In this document: positions 35,138 to 44,673 of the stretch, piece by piece | How positions within the stretch are numbered: position 1 is the stretch's first letter | Layout: each line of letters opens with the position of its first letter | Assembly: GCF_002261185.1 (NCBI RefSeq) | Contig: NZ_NEVQ01000023.1 | Coordinates: 124,001 to 188,000, forward strand | Direction: 5' to 3' | Length of the DNA: 64,000 nt | DNA from: Bordetella genomosp. 4 | GTDB taxonomy: Bacteria; Pseudomonadota; Gammaproteobacteria; Burkholderiales; Burkholderiaceae_B | Program-made: the position numbers and the translations under genes | Notes under the pieces: generated by a model | The model's input: only the letters and a program-made list of their open reading frames with translations | Told to the model about the DNA's origin: nothing | Databases searched by the model: none

Positions 35138-36246
35138 TCGGCCAATACACGTTCATAACATTCCCGATAACTGCCTGCCATGCGCGTGGCAGTGAATAGC
35201 GTCTCATAACGTCGATACGCTTGTTCGCCCCACCGCTGCACCTGCTCAGGCTCGTTCCAGAATCGATCCAGCGCCGCTCCCAATGCCTCGGGGTTTTCAG
35301 GCGGCACGACCAGTCCGCTTTCGTTGTGCAGATTGACGAAGCTGGTGCCCGTCCCGATCTCACATGAAATCATCGGTGTACCCTGTTGAGCCGATTCGGC
35401 CAAGGCTAATCCGAATGCTTCAGAACGCAGGTGAGAAGGGAATACAAAGCCGTAAGCCGCTTTCAGCAATATTCGCTTGTCGTCATCAGACACGGCTCCC
35501 GCAAAATGCAGATTGTTCAAACCAAGCTGTTGCGCCTGCCGACGCAGCGCCGGCAGCTCTGGCCCGTCCCCCGCCAACACGACGGGATAATCGCGCCCCT
35601 TGAGTGCATCCACCAGCGTATGCAACCCCTTGTAGTAGCGCAGCACGCCCAGAAACAGGAAAAAACGCGTGCCAAAACGTTCATGGAATCCAAGCGCCCG
35701 CACATCGTCGCCAGGAGCCGGCACAGATGGCTCAATACCCAACGGGATCACGTCGATCTTGTCGCGCCAATGACGTAACACCGGACTGCTGTCGACCAAG
35801 CTGGGAGACGTTGCCACGATACGCGACACGCGTGCCAGCATGCGATCGCGCAATGGCGCGTAAAAAGTATTCAGCCGGGCCTGGTTCACCACATCTGAGT
35901 GATAGGTCAGCACCGTAGGAATACCCGCGCCTCGCGCCAGATAGCAAATATCTGCGAACGGCCAGGGGAAATGCAAGTGCAGCAGATCCGTATCTGCCAA
36001 CTCTTCTTTGAAATGCCGGAACAAGCTGAAAGAAAAGCCCGTGGAAGCCAAGTTCAGGTGCCGCTTGTAACGCACCAGTTCGTAATGTGGCGAACGTTCA
36101 CGTCGAGGCTGGCCAGGCGTAAGTACGACCACCTTGTTCTGCACCCCCAGCGGCGCAGTGTGCGATGCCAGGGTATGAATAGCATGCTCGATGCCCCCGT
36201 ACGTATCCGGCGCAAAGGTTTTGAAGACATGGGTCACTCGCATCAA
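35110..36246 (-). CDS. GT4 glycosyltransferase
   Basis: 378 residues. TYGGIEHAIHTLASHTAPLG gives the N-terminal GT-B start, FLFLGVLRYYKGLHTLVDAL the hinge and SEAFGLALAESAQQG the E-x7-E motif. It is convergent with, and overlaps by 28 bp, the rightward GT4 gene, and overlaps the upstream WecA-family gene by 4 bp. It may add the second sugar to the primer made by that WecA-like enzyme. Confidence 0.88.
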   Translation of the reverse strand: MMRVTHVFKTFAPDTYGGIEHAIHTLASHTAPLGVQNKVVVLTPGQPRRERSPHYELVRYKRHLNLASTGFSFSLFRHFKEELADTDLLHLHFPWPFADICYLARGAGIPTVLTYHSDVVNQARLNTFYAPLRDRMLARVSRIVATSPSLVDSSPVLRHWRDKIDVIPLGIEPSVPAPGDDVRALGFHERFGTRFFLFLGVLRYYKGLHTLVDALKGRDYPVVLAGDGPELPALRRQAQQLGLNNLHFAGAVSDDDKRILLKAAYGFVFPSHLRSEAFGLALAESAQQGTPMISCEIGTGTSFVNLHNESGLVVPPENPEALGAALDRFWNEPEQVQRWGEQAYRRYETLFTATRMAGSYRECYERVLADQANRRASA

Positions 36247-37349
36247 TGGCGGCGCCTCTTCTTCTTAACAATCATCCATTTTGGAATACGGAAAAGCACC
36301 AACTTTCGGTACAGCACAACGTACCCTGTGGCAAATGCCAGCACGCACACCATCAACACGACGGGCATTTGCCAGAACAGCACAGCGGGGATGACGCCTA
36401 ACGACGACAGCAGCCACAAATACGGCGACGTCAGGGAATTGCGCCAGGTCAGATGGTGCGCTTCGCGCGATCCCACAACCCATCGTACGACACGCTTGTA
36501 GATCAGCATGTGCAGATGCACGCCGTCAGGCGCCCCCGGCGAATTTCCGCGCACCCACCGTTTGCGATAAATAGAAAATAGCGTCTCGAATACGGGGTAG
36601 ATACACAGCAGCAGTGGGAACCAGGCCGACACCTCGGGATGGCGCGCCAGCAACAGCACCGACAATTCACCGATCATGAAGCCCAGGAAATAGGCGCCGC
36701 CATCACCCAGAAAGATATGGCCGCGCGGATAGTTCCAGATCAGAAAGCCAATCACGCCGCCCAGCATCCCCAGGGCCACGATCAGCAGCATGCGGTCGCC
36801 GAGATAAAAACAGACATAGGCGAAACCAGCGAAAATCATCGCCGACACCACTGCCGCCAAGCCGTTATACCCATCAATGATATTCAAGGCATTGGCTGCG
36901 CCGCCGATTGCCACAATCGTAAAAACGAACGATATGGCGCTGAACTGCAGCAGCCAGTCCAGGCCAATGATGTCCACCCGCGTCACCGCGGCATCGAGCA
37001 GAAAATACGCCAGGGCCCCGGACGCCATCGCCAACGCCAAACGGGTCAAGACCCGTACGCGCTTGGTCAGGTCCTCCGCGAATCCCCCCAAAAAGGCAGG
37101 TGCAGCCGACAGGCCCAGCAACAGCATGCCCGACAAAACGTCAGGCTCGCGAAAGCCGGCCACCGTACAAGTGGCAGCCATAGCGATCACCAACGACAGG
37201 CCCCCCACTCGCGGCACAGGCTTGGCGTGGAACTTTTGTACGCTGCCCAGTTCCGAATCCAGGGTCCAGCCGTTACGCCAGGATCGGCACCTAACAAGTA
37301 GCGCAGTGAATACCAACGAGGTAAGAAATGCCGTCAACAAATATTGCAT
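36243..37349 (-). CDS. WecA/MraY-family polyprenyl-phosphate sugar-1-phosphate transferase
   Basis: 368 residues with about ten helices. Family motifs are FHAKPVPRVGGL, the Asp pair region GGFAEDLTKRV, NALNIIDGYNGLA, GHIFLGDGGAYFLGF and the HLHMLIYKR loop. It transfers a HexNAc-1-phosphate to undecaprenyl phosphate to start O-antigen synthesis, as WecA or WbpL do. It is transcribed away from the rightward O-antigen genes together with a GT4 gene. Confidence 0.92.
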   Translation of the reverse strand: MQYLLTAFLTSLVFTALLVRCRSWRNGWTLDSELGSVQKFHAKPVPRVGGLSLVIAMAATCTVAGFREPDVLSGMLLLGLSAAPAFLGGFAEDLTKRVRVLTRLALAMASGALAYFLLDAAVTRVDIIGLDWLLQFSAISFVFTIVAIGGAANALNIIDGYNGLAAVVSAMIFAGFAYVCFYLGDRMLLIVALGMLGGVIGFLIWNYPRGHIFLGDGGAYFLGFMIGELSVLLLARHPEVSAWFPLLLCIYPVFETLFSIYRKRWVRGNSPGAPDGVHLHMLIYKRVVRWVVGSREAHHLTWRNSLTSPYLWLLSSLGVIPAVLFWQMPVVLMVCVLAFATGYVVLYRKLVLFRIPKWMIVKKKRRRH

Positions 37350-37758
37350 AGCAAAGCAGTGTTAGAACCCCCCAAGCTGCCGGGGTCCGTGCGGATTCTA
37401 TAGGTAGGTACCCATACATAGTGTTTCTGGATTGATCCGCTGGTATTTGCGCATCTCCCTGCCAGACACCGATGCATGCGTATCTATCGCTTCATTTCAG
37501 TAGTCGCAGCTATACTCGCTGGATCAAATGCCTCCTCCTAGCCACTAAGCCTGGATTCTGCGCTCTTCGTAGTCTGAGCCGCGAAATAGAACCCAACGCC
37601 CTTCAACCTCTGTGGCAAAAACCACAAAAAGATTCCATTAGGCTAGGTAGATTTAGAATATTTTACACAACTTATGTAACAATTTTGTCGCGCTTTCGTA
37701 GCAGCTTGACAGCGCCGATAGGCTGCCCAAGCCGTCTCAGCCTGCCGCTTTCTTTTTC
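37350..37758. other. AT-richer gap of about 410 bp between the initiator and waaL
   Basis: I see no convincing gene. The part near 37600-37700 is noticeably AT-rich (runs such as AGAATATTTTACACAAC) and must carry the divergent promoters of the WecA-family gene and waaL. I found no JUMPstart motif or clear operator. Confidence 0.4.
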
Positions 37759-39036
37759 ATGACGCCATCATCTTTACCCCGTACCTCGCTGCTCATTACC
37801 TTACTAGTAGCACTTCTGCCTGTACTGACACTCACTGTGGGTTTAGGCAGCGGTCTGGTCTACATACTGGCTTTCGCCTGTCTCTGCATTATCTTGACCG
37901 CGCCTGCTGCACGCGCGCTGCAGCTGCTGCATCCCTACCGCTGGCTGGCGCTCGTGTTGTGCCTGCCGCTGGCTGCCGTCCTGCTCAGCCAGTTGCTCAA
38001 CGGCCATTTGGAAGGCCCCGGCATTGAGCGCGGCCTGCGGATCGCCTTGGGCTTTCCTTTCCTGCTGGCGGGCTTTCTATTGATCGACCGTGACCGGCTA
38101 CGCCATTTCGTCTGGGGCGTGTACGCCGCGGGCATTGGCGCCACGGCTATCGTGTGCTATTTGGCAGGCCCAGCGTTAGAGCGTCCACTGACACCCCAAT
38201 TCAATGCCGTCGGCTACGGCAACCTCATGCTGCTGATGGCCGTGCTGACTCTCTATAGCCTGAGTTGGCAGCTCACCCGCCATCGACGAGCCGAACAGGC
38301 GTTCAAACTCGCCGTCGCGGTCATCACCTGTCTGGGTTTCGTCCTGACACAAACTCGCACCGGCTGGATGGCCATCCCGGTCTTTGCAGCGATCGGCATC
38401 GTACTGGCCGGCTGGCTCCACCGCCCAATGCGGGCATTGGCTGCGCTGCTGGGCATTGGGCTGGCCGCACTGGCTATCGGTGCGTCCAGCCCGGCATTGC
38501 GTGAACGCGTCGCTCAAGGCGTTCACGAAATTCACGAATGCGTCACCGTGACCCCCACTGCCGACACGTCCATGTGCATACGTCTGCAGCTGTGGGGCGC
38601 AGCATGGCATACGATCAAACACTCTCCCTGGTCGGGAATCGACGGTCAATCCACATTCTCGGACGAACTGCAGCAGCTGGCTGCCGCGGGTCGAGTCTCG
38701 TCTTTTGTGGCCCGGGATTTCGGCGAACCGCATAACGATCTGCTGCTGGCGCTGGCCACTAATGGCCTGCTTGGCGGCCTCGCCCTGCTCATTCTGTATT
38801 TCGCCCCGGCGGCACTGTTCGCGGGCCGCATGCGCCATAACGTCCCGCAGGCGCAGCGCGTGGCGGCGGCCATGGGACTGGCGGTGTGTCTGGGTTTCGC
38901 CGTCTTTGGCCTTACCGAACTCATGTTCCGGGGCATGCGCACGGTCAGCCTGTACGTGACGTTCATTGCGCTGTTTACCGCGCTTTCGGCGCCTGGCCTG
39001 GGACAGGGGCCGACAACGGCGCTACCGGCTAAATAA
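37759..39036 (+). CDS. waaL: WaaL-type O-antigen ligase
   Basis: 425 residues with about twelve helices and a long periplasmic loop (roughly residues 240-325). Wzy_C family features are TQTRTGWMAIPVFA and EPHNDLLLALATNGLLGG, containing the conserved Arg and His of O-antigen ligases. It should join the exported O-antigen to lipid A-core in the periplasm. It is convergent with waaA, 20 bp apart. Confidence 0.88.
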   Translation: MTPSSLPRTSLLITLLVALLPVLTLTVGLGSGLVYILAFACLCIILTAPAARALQLLHPYRWLALVLCLPLAAVLLSQLLNGHLEGPGIERGLRIALGFPFLLAGFLLIDRDRLRHFVWGVYAAGIGATAIVCYLAGPALERPLTPQFNAVGYGNLMLLMAVLTLYSLSWQLTRHRRAEQAFKLAVAVITCLGFVLTQTRTGWMAIPVFAAIGIVLAGWLHRPMRALAALLGIGLAALAIGASSPALRERVAQGVHEIHECVTVTPTADTSMCIRLQLWGAAWHTIKHSPWSGIDGQSTFSDELQQLAAAGRVSSFVARDFGEPHNDLLLALATNGLLGGLALLILYFAPAALFAGRMRHNVPQAQRVAAAMGLAVCLGFAVFGLTELMFRGMRTVSLYVTFIALFTALSAPGLGQGPTTALPAK

Positions 39037-39056
39037 ACTCGCGCGGCGCTCGCCAG

Positions 39057-40496
39057 CTAAGACGACAACCACGTCTGCAACGTCTGCAGGGTCCGCTCGG
39101 TAGCGCCGGCATGGGCGGCTGCCCAATCACGTGCCGCGCGGCTCATGGCCAGGCGACGGTTTTCGTCGTCCAAGAGGGCCAATGCTGCGTCTAATGCTTC
39201 CGGCACATCGGAGGCCCGCAGTGCGGCGCCTGCGGCGATCGCATCGGTTGCCGCCTGTTTGAAATTGAACGTGTGTGGCCCGACGATAACCGGCACGCCG
39301 GCGGCGCAGGCCTCGATCAGATTGTGCCCACCCAACGGCACGAAACTGCCTGCAACGATGGCCACATCCGCCGCGGCGAAATAAAACGGCATCTCGCCCA
39401 GCGTGTCTCCCAGCATCACATCGACATCGAGATCAGCGAGCGGCAAACTTTCTGTCTGCGTCAGCGCCAATTGCCCCTGCTGCGGCATTGCCCGAGGCGC
39501 AAGGTCTTGCGGTGCGTATTTGCGGGCTTGGGTGCGCCGCATGTATGTCAGCCCCGCGGCATTCAGTTGCTGGGCAACCTCCTCAAAGCGTTGCGGATGC
39601 CTGGGAATTACCAGATACAACACTGACCGCTGGCTCCTGGCACGTGCCGCTGCCCCCATATCGAGCAACGTATCCCCGGATTCCGCTTTCGAGACGATCC
39701 CGTTCGTCTGGGCGTTGCGTAGCGCCTTTATCGCTCGCACGAATAACGCGTCTTCGCCTTCGCGCGTGCTCGCCACGGCCACCACTGGGCGCCCCACCGC
39801 TTGATGCCAAGCCCGGCCCTCTTCGACCTGCGCTGCGGGCAAGCTGAGATCGAATTTCAAATTGCCTGTCACGCTGACCCGGCGCGCACCCGCCTGTTCC
39901 AGCCGCTGGGCGTCTTCGGGGGTTTGTGCCAGCACGGCATCCAGCCCCGCCAGCGCATCGCGCAAAGCCCGCCCCATCCATCCCGCCTGGCGTAGCGAAG
40001 AGGCAGAAAATCGCGCACTGATCAGCGCCATGCGTATCCCTTGGCGCTGCGCCTGCGCCAACAGGTTCGGCCATACCTCGCGCTCGATCAGCAGCCCGCA
40101 ACGGGGCCCATAACGCCGCAAAAATCCGCGCACGGCGCCAGGAAAATCATAGGGCAGCCATGTCTGACGCAATTGACCGGCGGCGATGGCCTCGGCAAAC
40201 AAGCGAGCGCCTTCATCCCGGCCTGTCGCTGTCGTATGCGTCAACAATACTGGTAATCCACGTTCCAGCAAGGCTTGTATCAAAGGCTGTGCCGCGCGTG
40301 TTTCTCCGAGGCTGACGGCATGCACCCAGATGGGCGGCCGGGCAAAGGGAGCCGGACTGCGGTCATCCGCGCGGCCGAACCTTGCCCCTGAAAAAATACC
40401 CCAGTCGCCGCCGGCCCGGCGAGCACGCCGCCCCATCCAAAGCCAGACCAGGGGAGCCAGGGCATACAACGCCAGAGTGTAGGTGCCGCGTCGCAT
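39057..40496 (-). CDS. waaA: WaaA, Kdo transferase
   Basis: 479 residues, longer than the usual 420-430. An N-terminal membrane anchor is followed by WVHAVSLGETRAAQPLI, YGPRCGLLIEREVWPN and GSFVPLGGHNLIEACAAGVP, all hallmarks of 3-deoxy-manno-octulosonate transferase. The extra length seems to come from an insert near residues 265-345. It adds Kdo to lipid IVA. It is followed upstream by waaC, 21 bp apart on the same strand. Confidence 0.94.
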   Translation of the reverse strand: MRRGTYTLALYALAPLVWLWMGRRARRAGGDWGIFSGARFGRADDRSPAPFARPPIWVHAVSLGETRAAQPLIQALLERGLPVLLTHTTATGRDEGARLFAEAIAAGQLRQTWLPYDFPGAVRGFLRRYGPRCGLLIEREVWPNLLAQAQRQGIRMALISARFSASSLRQAGWMGRALRDALAGLDAVLAQTPEDAQRLEQAGARRVSVTGNLKFDLSLPAAQVEEGRAWHQAVGRPVVAVASTREGEDALFVRAIKALRNAQTNGIVSKAESGDTLLDMGAAARARSQRSVLYLVIPRHPQRFEEVAQQLNAAGLTYMRRTQARKYAPQDLAPRAMPQQGQLALTQTESLPLADLDVDVMLGDTLGEMPFYFAAADVAIVAGSFVPLGGHNLIEACAAGVPVIVGPHTFNFKQAATDAIAAGAALRASDVPEALDAALALLDDENRRLAMSRAARDWAAAHAGATERTLQTLQTWLSS

Positions 40497-40517
40497 GTCA
40501 GCCCGATGCCATCACGA

Positions 40518-41537
40518 TCAGCTTGCCGCCAATGCCTGGTCGACAGAGGCCAAGACGGCCTCTCGTGACGGCGGAGCGCCACGGTCCCCGAGGCTTGCAG
40601 TGAAATTCGAACCGATCAACGGCGTGCGTACCGGGGTGGAGGCCCGATAGATTCCCACCGTGGGGCGTCCCAAGGCGGCCGACAAGTGCGTCAAGCCGCT
40701 ATCGAGCCCAACCATGATGCGCGCACCCGCCAATTGCCGGGCAATCGCCGTCAAGTCCATGCGGGGCAGCACCTCGACCCCGTCGAAACCGGCCACCAGG
40801 GCCTGGGCGCGTTCGGCCTCTTGCGGATTGCCTGCCAGCAACCGCAATGTGCACCCGGCTTCGCGCACCCGCGTAAATACGGCGCGCCAGTCCTCCTCGG
40901 GCCACAGTTTGTCGTCACGGCTGGCCGACGGCATGATCACGGCGTAGCCACGATCCGTATTCAGATGATGGTGCGGCCGGGCACAATCACCCACGCCTTT
41001 GCAAGCCTGGGCCTGCGCCCGCGCCTGCTGCGCGAACGCCTGCAATCCGAAATCCGGCGGGCCGCTGTAGGTATAGCCGAACGCCAGAGACGCCAACAAT
41101 CGTTGCCGCGTCACGGCCGGCTGCCAGAACTCGACGCGGTGACGTACCTGGTAAAACAACGATGCCAGAGGCTCTCGAGCCGAACGCCAGTCCAGCCCGT
41201 GGCGCACGCCGCGCGTCTGGCGCACGAGCCAGGCCGATTTCATCAGCGCTTGCATATCCAGCACGACGTCGTACTTCACCGAGCGCAACCGCTCTGCCAA
41301 CGCCCGGCGCTCGGCTTTCACGGGCTCGGACCACCACGCCTTGCGCCAACGCCGATGCGCCACTTTGATCACGTCATGCACGGCAGGGTGCCAGCTCGGT
41401 ATTTCCGCAAATGCCTCCTCTGCGACCCAGTCGATGACAGCATCGGGGACATGGCGCGCAATATCGGAGATCGCGGGCAGCATGTGCACGAGATCGCCAA
41501 GCGACGAAGTACGGACAATAAGAATACGGGTTGCCAT
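40518..41537 (-). CDS. waaC: WaaC, heptosyltransferase I
   Basis: 339 residues from ATG 41537. GT9 family features are ILIVRTSSLGDLVHMLPAI at the N-terminus, VIDWVAEEAFAEIP, RDDKLWPEEDWRAVF and VGLDSGLTHLSAALGRPTVG. It adds the first heptose to Kdo in the LPS core. The longer frame to 41561 adds eight residues without support. It probably forms an operon with waaA. Confidence 0.93.
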   Translation of the reverse strand: MATRILIVRTSSLGDLVHMLPAISDIARHVPDAVIDWVAEEAFAEIPSWHPAVHDVIKVAHRRWRKAWWSEPVKAERRALAERLRSVKYDVVLDMQALMKSAWLVRQTRGVRHGLDWRSAREPLASLFYQVRHRVEFWQPAVTRQRLLASLAFGYTYSGPPDFGLQAFAQQARAQAQACKGVGDCARPHHHLNTDRGYAVIMPSASRDDKLWPEEDWRAVFTRVREAGCTLRLLAGNPQEAERAQALVAGFDGVEVLPRMDLTAIARQLAGARIMVGLDSGLTHLSAALGRPTVGIYRASTPVRTPLIGSNFTASLGDRGAPPSREAVLASVDQALAAS

Positions 41538-41642
41538 CAATGGACTAGCGGGGACCCACAAAACACGGGTCAGGCCGCAAAACAGAATCCTGGCAATTTA
41601 CAACAAACGTAAACTTTATGGTGCCCGTCCTGGTGGGCAGCC

Positions 41643-43694
41643 TCATCGCGGTGCGGACACAGATCGCAATAGCGGTAAAAAGACCGCGCGCAATTCTCGA
41701 GCGGCGTCGTCGGTCACCTGGTGCGCGTTGCGGTACCAGGTGCGCCCGTCGCGCGCCACCAGGCATTGCCCCGTGGCGCACAGCTCAACGGCAGGATCCA
41801 CAATGCCAAAAGGCTTCACCGTCGGCCAGACTTCCTCGATGCTCCTCACGATAGTCGCCTGGCGGGCCATATGATCGGCCAGACTGGGCCCGAACACATC
41901 GGTCCCTTTCTGGTTGACACTAAGCAAAGCTGAATCGCGAGGAACATCGTCATTGGCCAGCCGCGGCACATCCAGAATCAAGGTTACGGCTTTGCCGGCC
42001 TGCTGCAGATATCGAATGGTGTCGCGTAACGAGGTACTGAACGTCAATGCCGGCATCGGCGAACCATTCGCCGCGACTGCCGGCCCCGCAAAAGCCGTGG
42101 CCTCTGCCTCGGTCCAAAAACCAGCCAAAATTACCTGCTGAACGGGAGAGCGCGCGACATATTCCAGCGCGGCATCGGTGATCTGAGCACAATCGGTGCG
42201 GACCGGCGAAGCCGCGCCGCGCAACGGTGCGCAGTTGGCATACGCCATGGCAAGACCATGCAACTGCAATTCACGTGCCAACGCATCGAATGCACCGACC
42301 CACATCCGCGCATGCGAGTCTCCCAGCAAGATGAAGTCCGGTTGAGACGCCCCCACCGCAGGATCCCCCAACCCACATCCGGACTGCCCCAGACGGATCG
42401 CGTCGAGCTCCGGCTTGCCCTCGCACTCGATACCTGGCGCGACGCTCGTGTCATGATCCAATTGCGTCAGTACCGGCGGCAAGCTCTGCTGGTCGGTGCG
42501 GCTGGCATGTATGGTCCACCATCCCGCGCCAACACATGCGATACACACGCCCAGGGCCCCAGCAAGTATCGTCCTGGACCCCGCCTTCGAAAACCATCCC
42601 GTCCGGAAAGGCCGCTCTATCCCACGCCAAGAAAGCCAGGAAATCAGGAGGGTGAGCGCAAGATACCCCGTCACCGGGATTTGCGGCCACCCGTGGACCG
42701 ACCACACTGTCGAGCGCGACAGGACCCACAAGGGCCAATGCCACAAGTACAGCGAATAGGACATCAGCCCAACATGCACGAACGCCCGTAAAGACAGCAG
42801 CCGCGTCATCCAGGCCGGCGTGCGCGAATAGCCCGCGTAGAGAATCAGGCCAGTACCGGCTACCGGCACCAAGGCGTGCGTGGCAGGAAACGGCGTCGCC
42901 TGGGTATAGGTCAACACCCCCCACAGCAGGCAGATCAACCCGACAATCGAGCAAATTTCCGCGAACCACAGTGGCGGCCGGCTCAGGCGCGACCCTGCCA
43001 GCGATGCAATGACGCCGCCAAACAACAACTCCCACGCCCGGGATGGCAGCAGATAAAACGCGGCCGACGGATCGGCTTGCAATAGCGCGCCGCTCACGGC
43101 GAACGACACTAGTGCCAGCCCGATCAATACGCTGCGCACCACCCATATGGGCGGTGGCGCGAAAAGACGCGGCCCCGCCGGATCGGTGCGTCGGCCCACC
43201 CGAAAAAGCAGCACCAGCAAGCCCGGCAGCACGATCATGAATTGCACGCCCACAGCCAGCGACCAAAGATGCCACAGCGGTTGCGTGCCCTGGGCGATGT
43301 AGTCCCAGTGACCGTTGCCCAAGCCCCAGAAATAGTGATTCGAGAAAAAATAGGCCGTCTGCCAAGCAGCCCTGCCTGTCTCGGCCAACTCGTCCGGCAT
43401 CAACAGATAAAAGCTCGCGGCCAAGGTGAACGCAACCACCGCCAACAAGGCCGGCACGATGCGTTTGGCGCGCCGTGCGTAAAAATCGCAGAAGGAAAAT
43501 TCGCGTTGATACAGACCGGACAATATTTGCCCAGTGATCAAATAGCCAGAAATCACAAAGAAGATATCGACGCCAACGTAGCCACCGCCAAAGCCGGCCA
43601 CACCTGCGTGACACAGCACCACTGACAGCACGGCCAGTGCGCGCAAACCATCTATATCGGGACGATATTCAGGGGAATACAAAGAAGACGACAT
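41643..43694 (-). CDS. OafA/YrhL-type acyltransferase with a C-terminal SGNH domain
   Basis: 683 residues from ATG 43694; a GTG four codons earlier is possible. Residues about 1-370 form an acyltransferase-3 membrane domain (RPDIDGLRALAVLSVVLCHA, FFVISGYLITGQI, YSLYLWHWPLWVLSR). Residues about 430-683 form a periplasmic SGNH domain with LLGDSHARMW. Such enzymes O-acetylate O-antigen or other surface sugars. Its place beside the LPS genes favours O-antigen modification. Confidence 0.9.
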   Translation of the reverse strand: MSSSLYSPEYRPDIDGLRALAVLSVVLCHAGVAGFGGGYVGVDIFFVISGYLITGQILSGLYQREFSFCDFYARRAKRIVPALLAVVAFTLAASFYLLMPDELAETGRAAWQTAYFFSNHYFWGLGNGHWDYIAQGTQPLWHLWSLAVGVQFMIVLPGLLVLLFRVGRRTDPAGPRLFAPPPIWVVRSVLIGLALVSFAVSGALLQADPSAAFYLLPSRAWELLFGGVIASLAGSRLSRPPLWFAEICSIVGLICLLWGVLTYTQATPFPATHALVPVAGTGLILYAGYSRTPAWMTRLLSLRAFVHVGLMSYSLYLWHWPLWVLSRSTVWSVHGWPQIPVTGYLALTLLISWLSWRGIERPFRTGWFSKAGSRTILAGALGVCIACVGAGWWTIHASRTDQQSLPPVLTQLDHDTSVAPGIECEGKPELDAIRLGQSGCGLGDPAVGASQPDFILLGDSHARMWVGAFDALARELQLHGLAMAYANCAPLRGAASPVRTDCAQITDAALEYVARSPVQQVILAGFWTEAEATAFAGPAVAANGSPMPALTFSTSLRDTIRYLQQAGKAVTLILDVPRLANDDVPRDSALLSVNQKGTDVFGPSLADHMARQATIVRSIEEVWPTVKPFGIVDPAVELCATGQCLVARDGRTWYRNAHQVTDDAARELRAVFLPLLRSVSAPR

Positions 43695-43944
43695 ACGGCG
43701 TGGCACAACTCATGCGTAAAAACACCCAGGAAACTCCATGCATGCAGGCCATGCCTAATGCTAGCCGCTGTTTATATTGGGTTTTGTCCTAGTTTACTCG
43801 TGTCTAAATGTACTATTTCGCTACATATTTTTAATTTCCCCTACGGCGAGGTGTCAGTGTTGCGACGGGAACCGGACGCGAGACAGATGACAACGGCGGC
43901 AGTCAGGTCCACAATGAATTCAAAAGCAGACCAAGGAGACCGCC

Positions 43945-44511
43945 ATGCGCATAGCCGATGCTCAATGGATTCCGTCCACCCAGCACCAAACCTGGGACGC
44001 GCTCATGGACCCTGCTGTGCTGCAGAAATGCCTGCCGGGTTGCGTCAAAATCGAAAAACGATCCCCGACAGAGTATGCCTTGTCCTTGCATGCCAATGTG
44101 GGCGGCGTAGAAGCCAGTTACGAAGGAGAAGTTTTGCTTTCCGAACTGAAGCCGCCTCACAGTTGCGCGCTGGCCTTCGAGGGTAAAAGCCCGACTGCTT
44201 GTCTGGCGATCGGGACTGCGCAGATCAATTTATCCGAGAAGGACGACGGCACGCGGCTGGCCTATACGGTCGCCGCCATGGCTGGAGGATCGCTGGGCAA
44301 GGTCGGCGAACCCATCCTCATGAAGGCCGGCGGCAAGCTGGTGGAAAAATTCTTTGCGGCCTTCATCGATCACATGTCGAAGGTTCCACGTACCGCTCCT
44401 CCACCACCGGTGCAAGAGCCCGAACGTGGCCTGGCCTCGTCACGCTGGTCGTGGCTGGCCGTGGCAGCCGTGGTAGTCATGATTGTGGGATATCACGCAT
44501 TGTTCAAATAG
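43945..44511 (+). CDS. CoxG-like SRPBCC protein with a C-terminal membrane anchor
   Basis: 188 residues. Residues 1-145 are a START-like CoxG fold (WDALMDPAVLQKCLPGCVKI, EVLLSELKPPHSCALAFEGK), then a Pro-rich linker, then one helix (WLAVAAVVVMIVGYHALF). CoxG proteins help recruit or mature CO dehydrogenase-type molybdenum hydroxylases at the membrane. No coxLMS genes are near, so its partner is unknown. Confidence 0.82.
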   Translation: MRIADAQWIPSTQHQTWDALMDPAVLQKCLPGCVKIEKRSPTEYALSLHANVGGVEASYEGEVLLSELKPPHSCALAFEGKSPTACLAIGTAQINLSEKDDGTRLAYTVAAMAGGSLGKVGEPILMKAGGKLVEKFFAAFIDHMSKVPRTAPPPPVQEPERGLASSRWSWLAVAAVVVMIVGYHALFK

Positions 44512-44673
44512 GATGGCGCCTGCGATACGGACTGTCATGCTCCGGTTCGACTGCTGGCATAACATGATCAATCCCTTGAACGCAGGCGCGAATGATGTGA
44601 ATCGTCGAATTTTCTTTGAATCGCCCTTCGTTCACGATTAGATCGCTGACCTGTCAATGATATCCTTGGCGGC

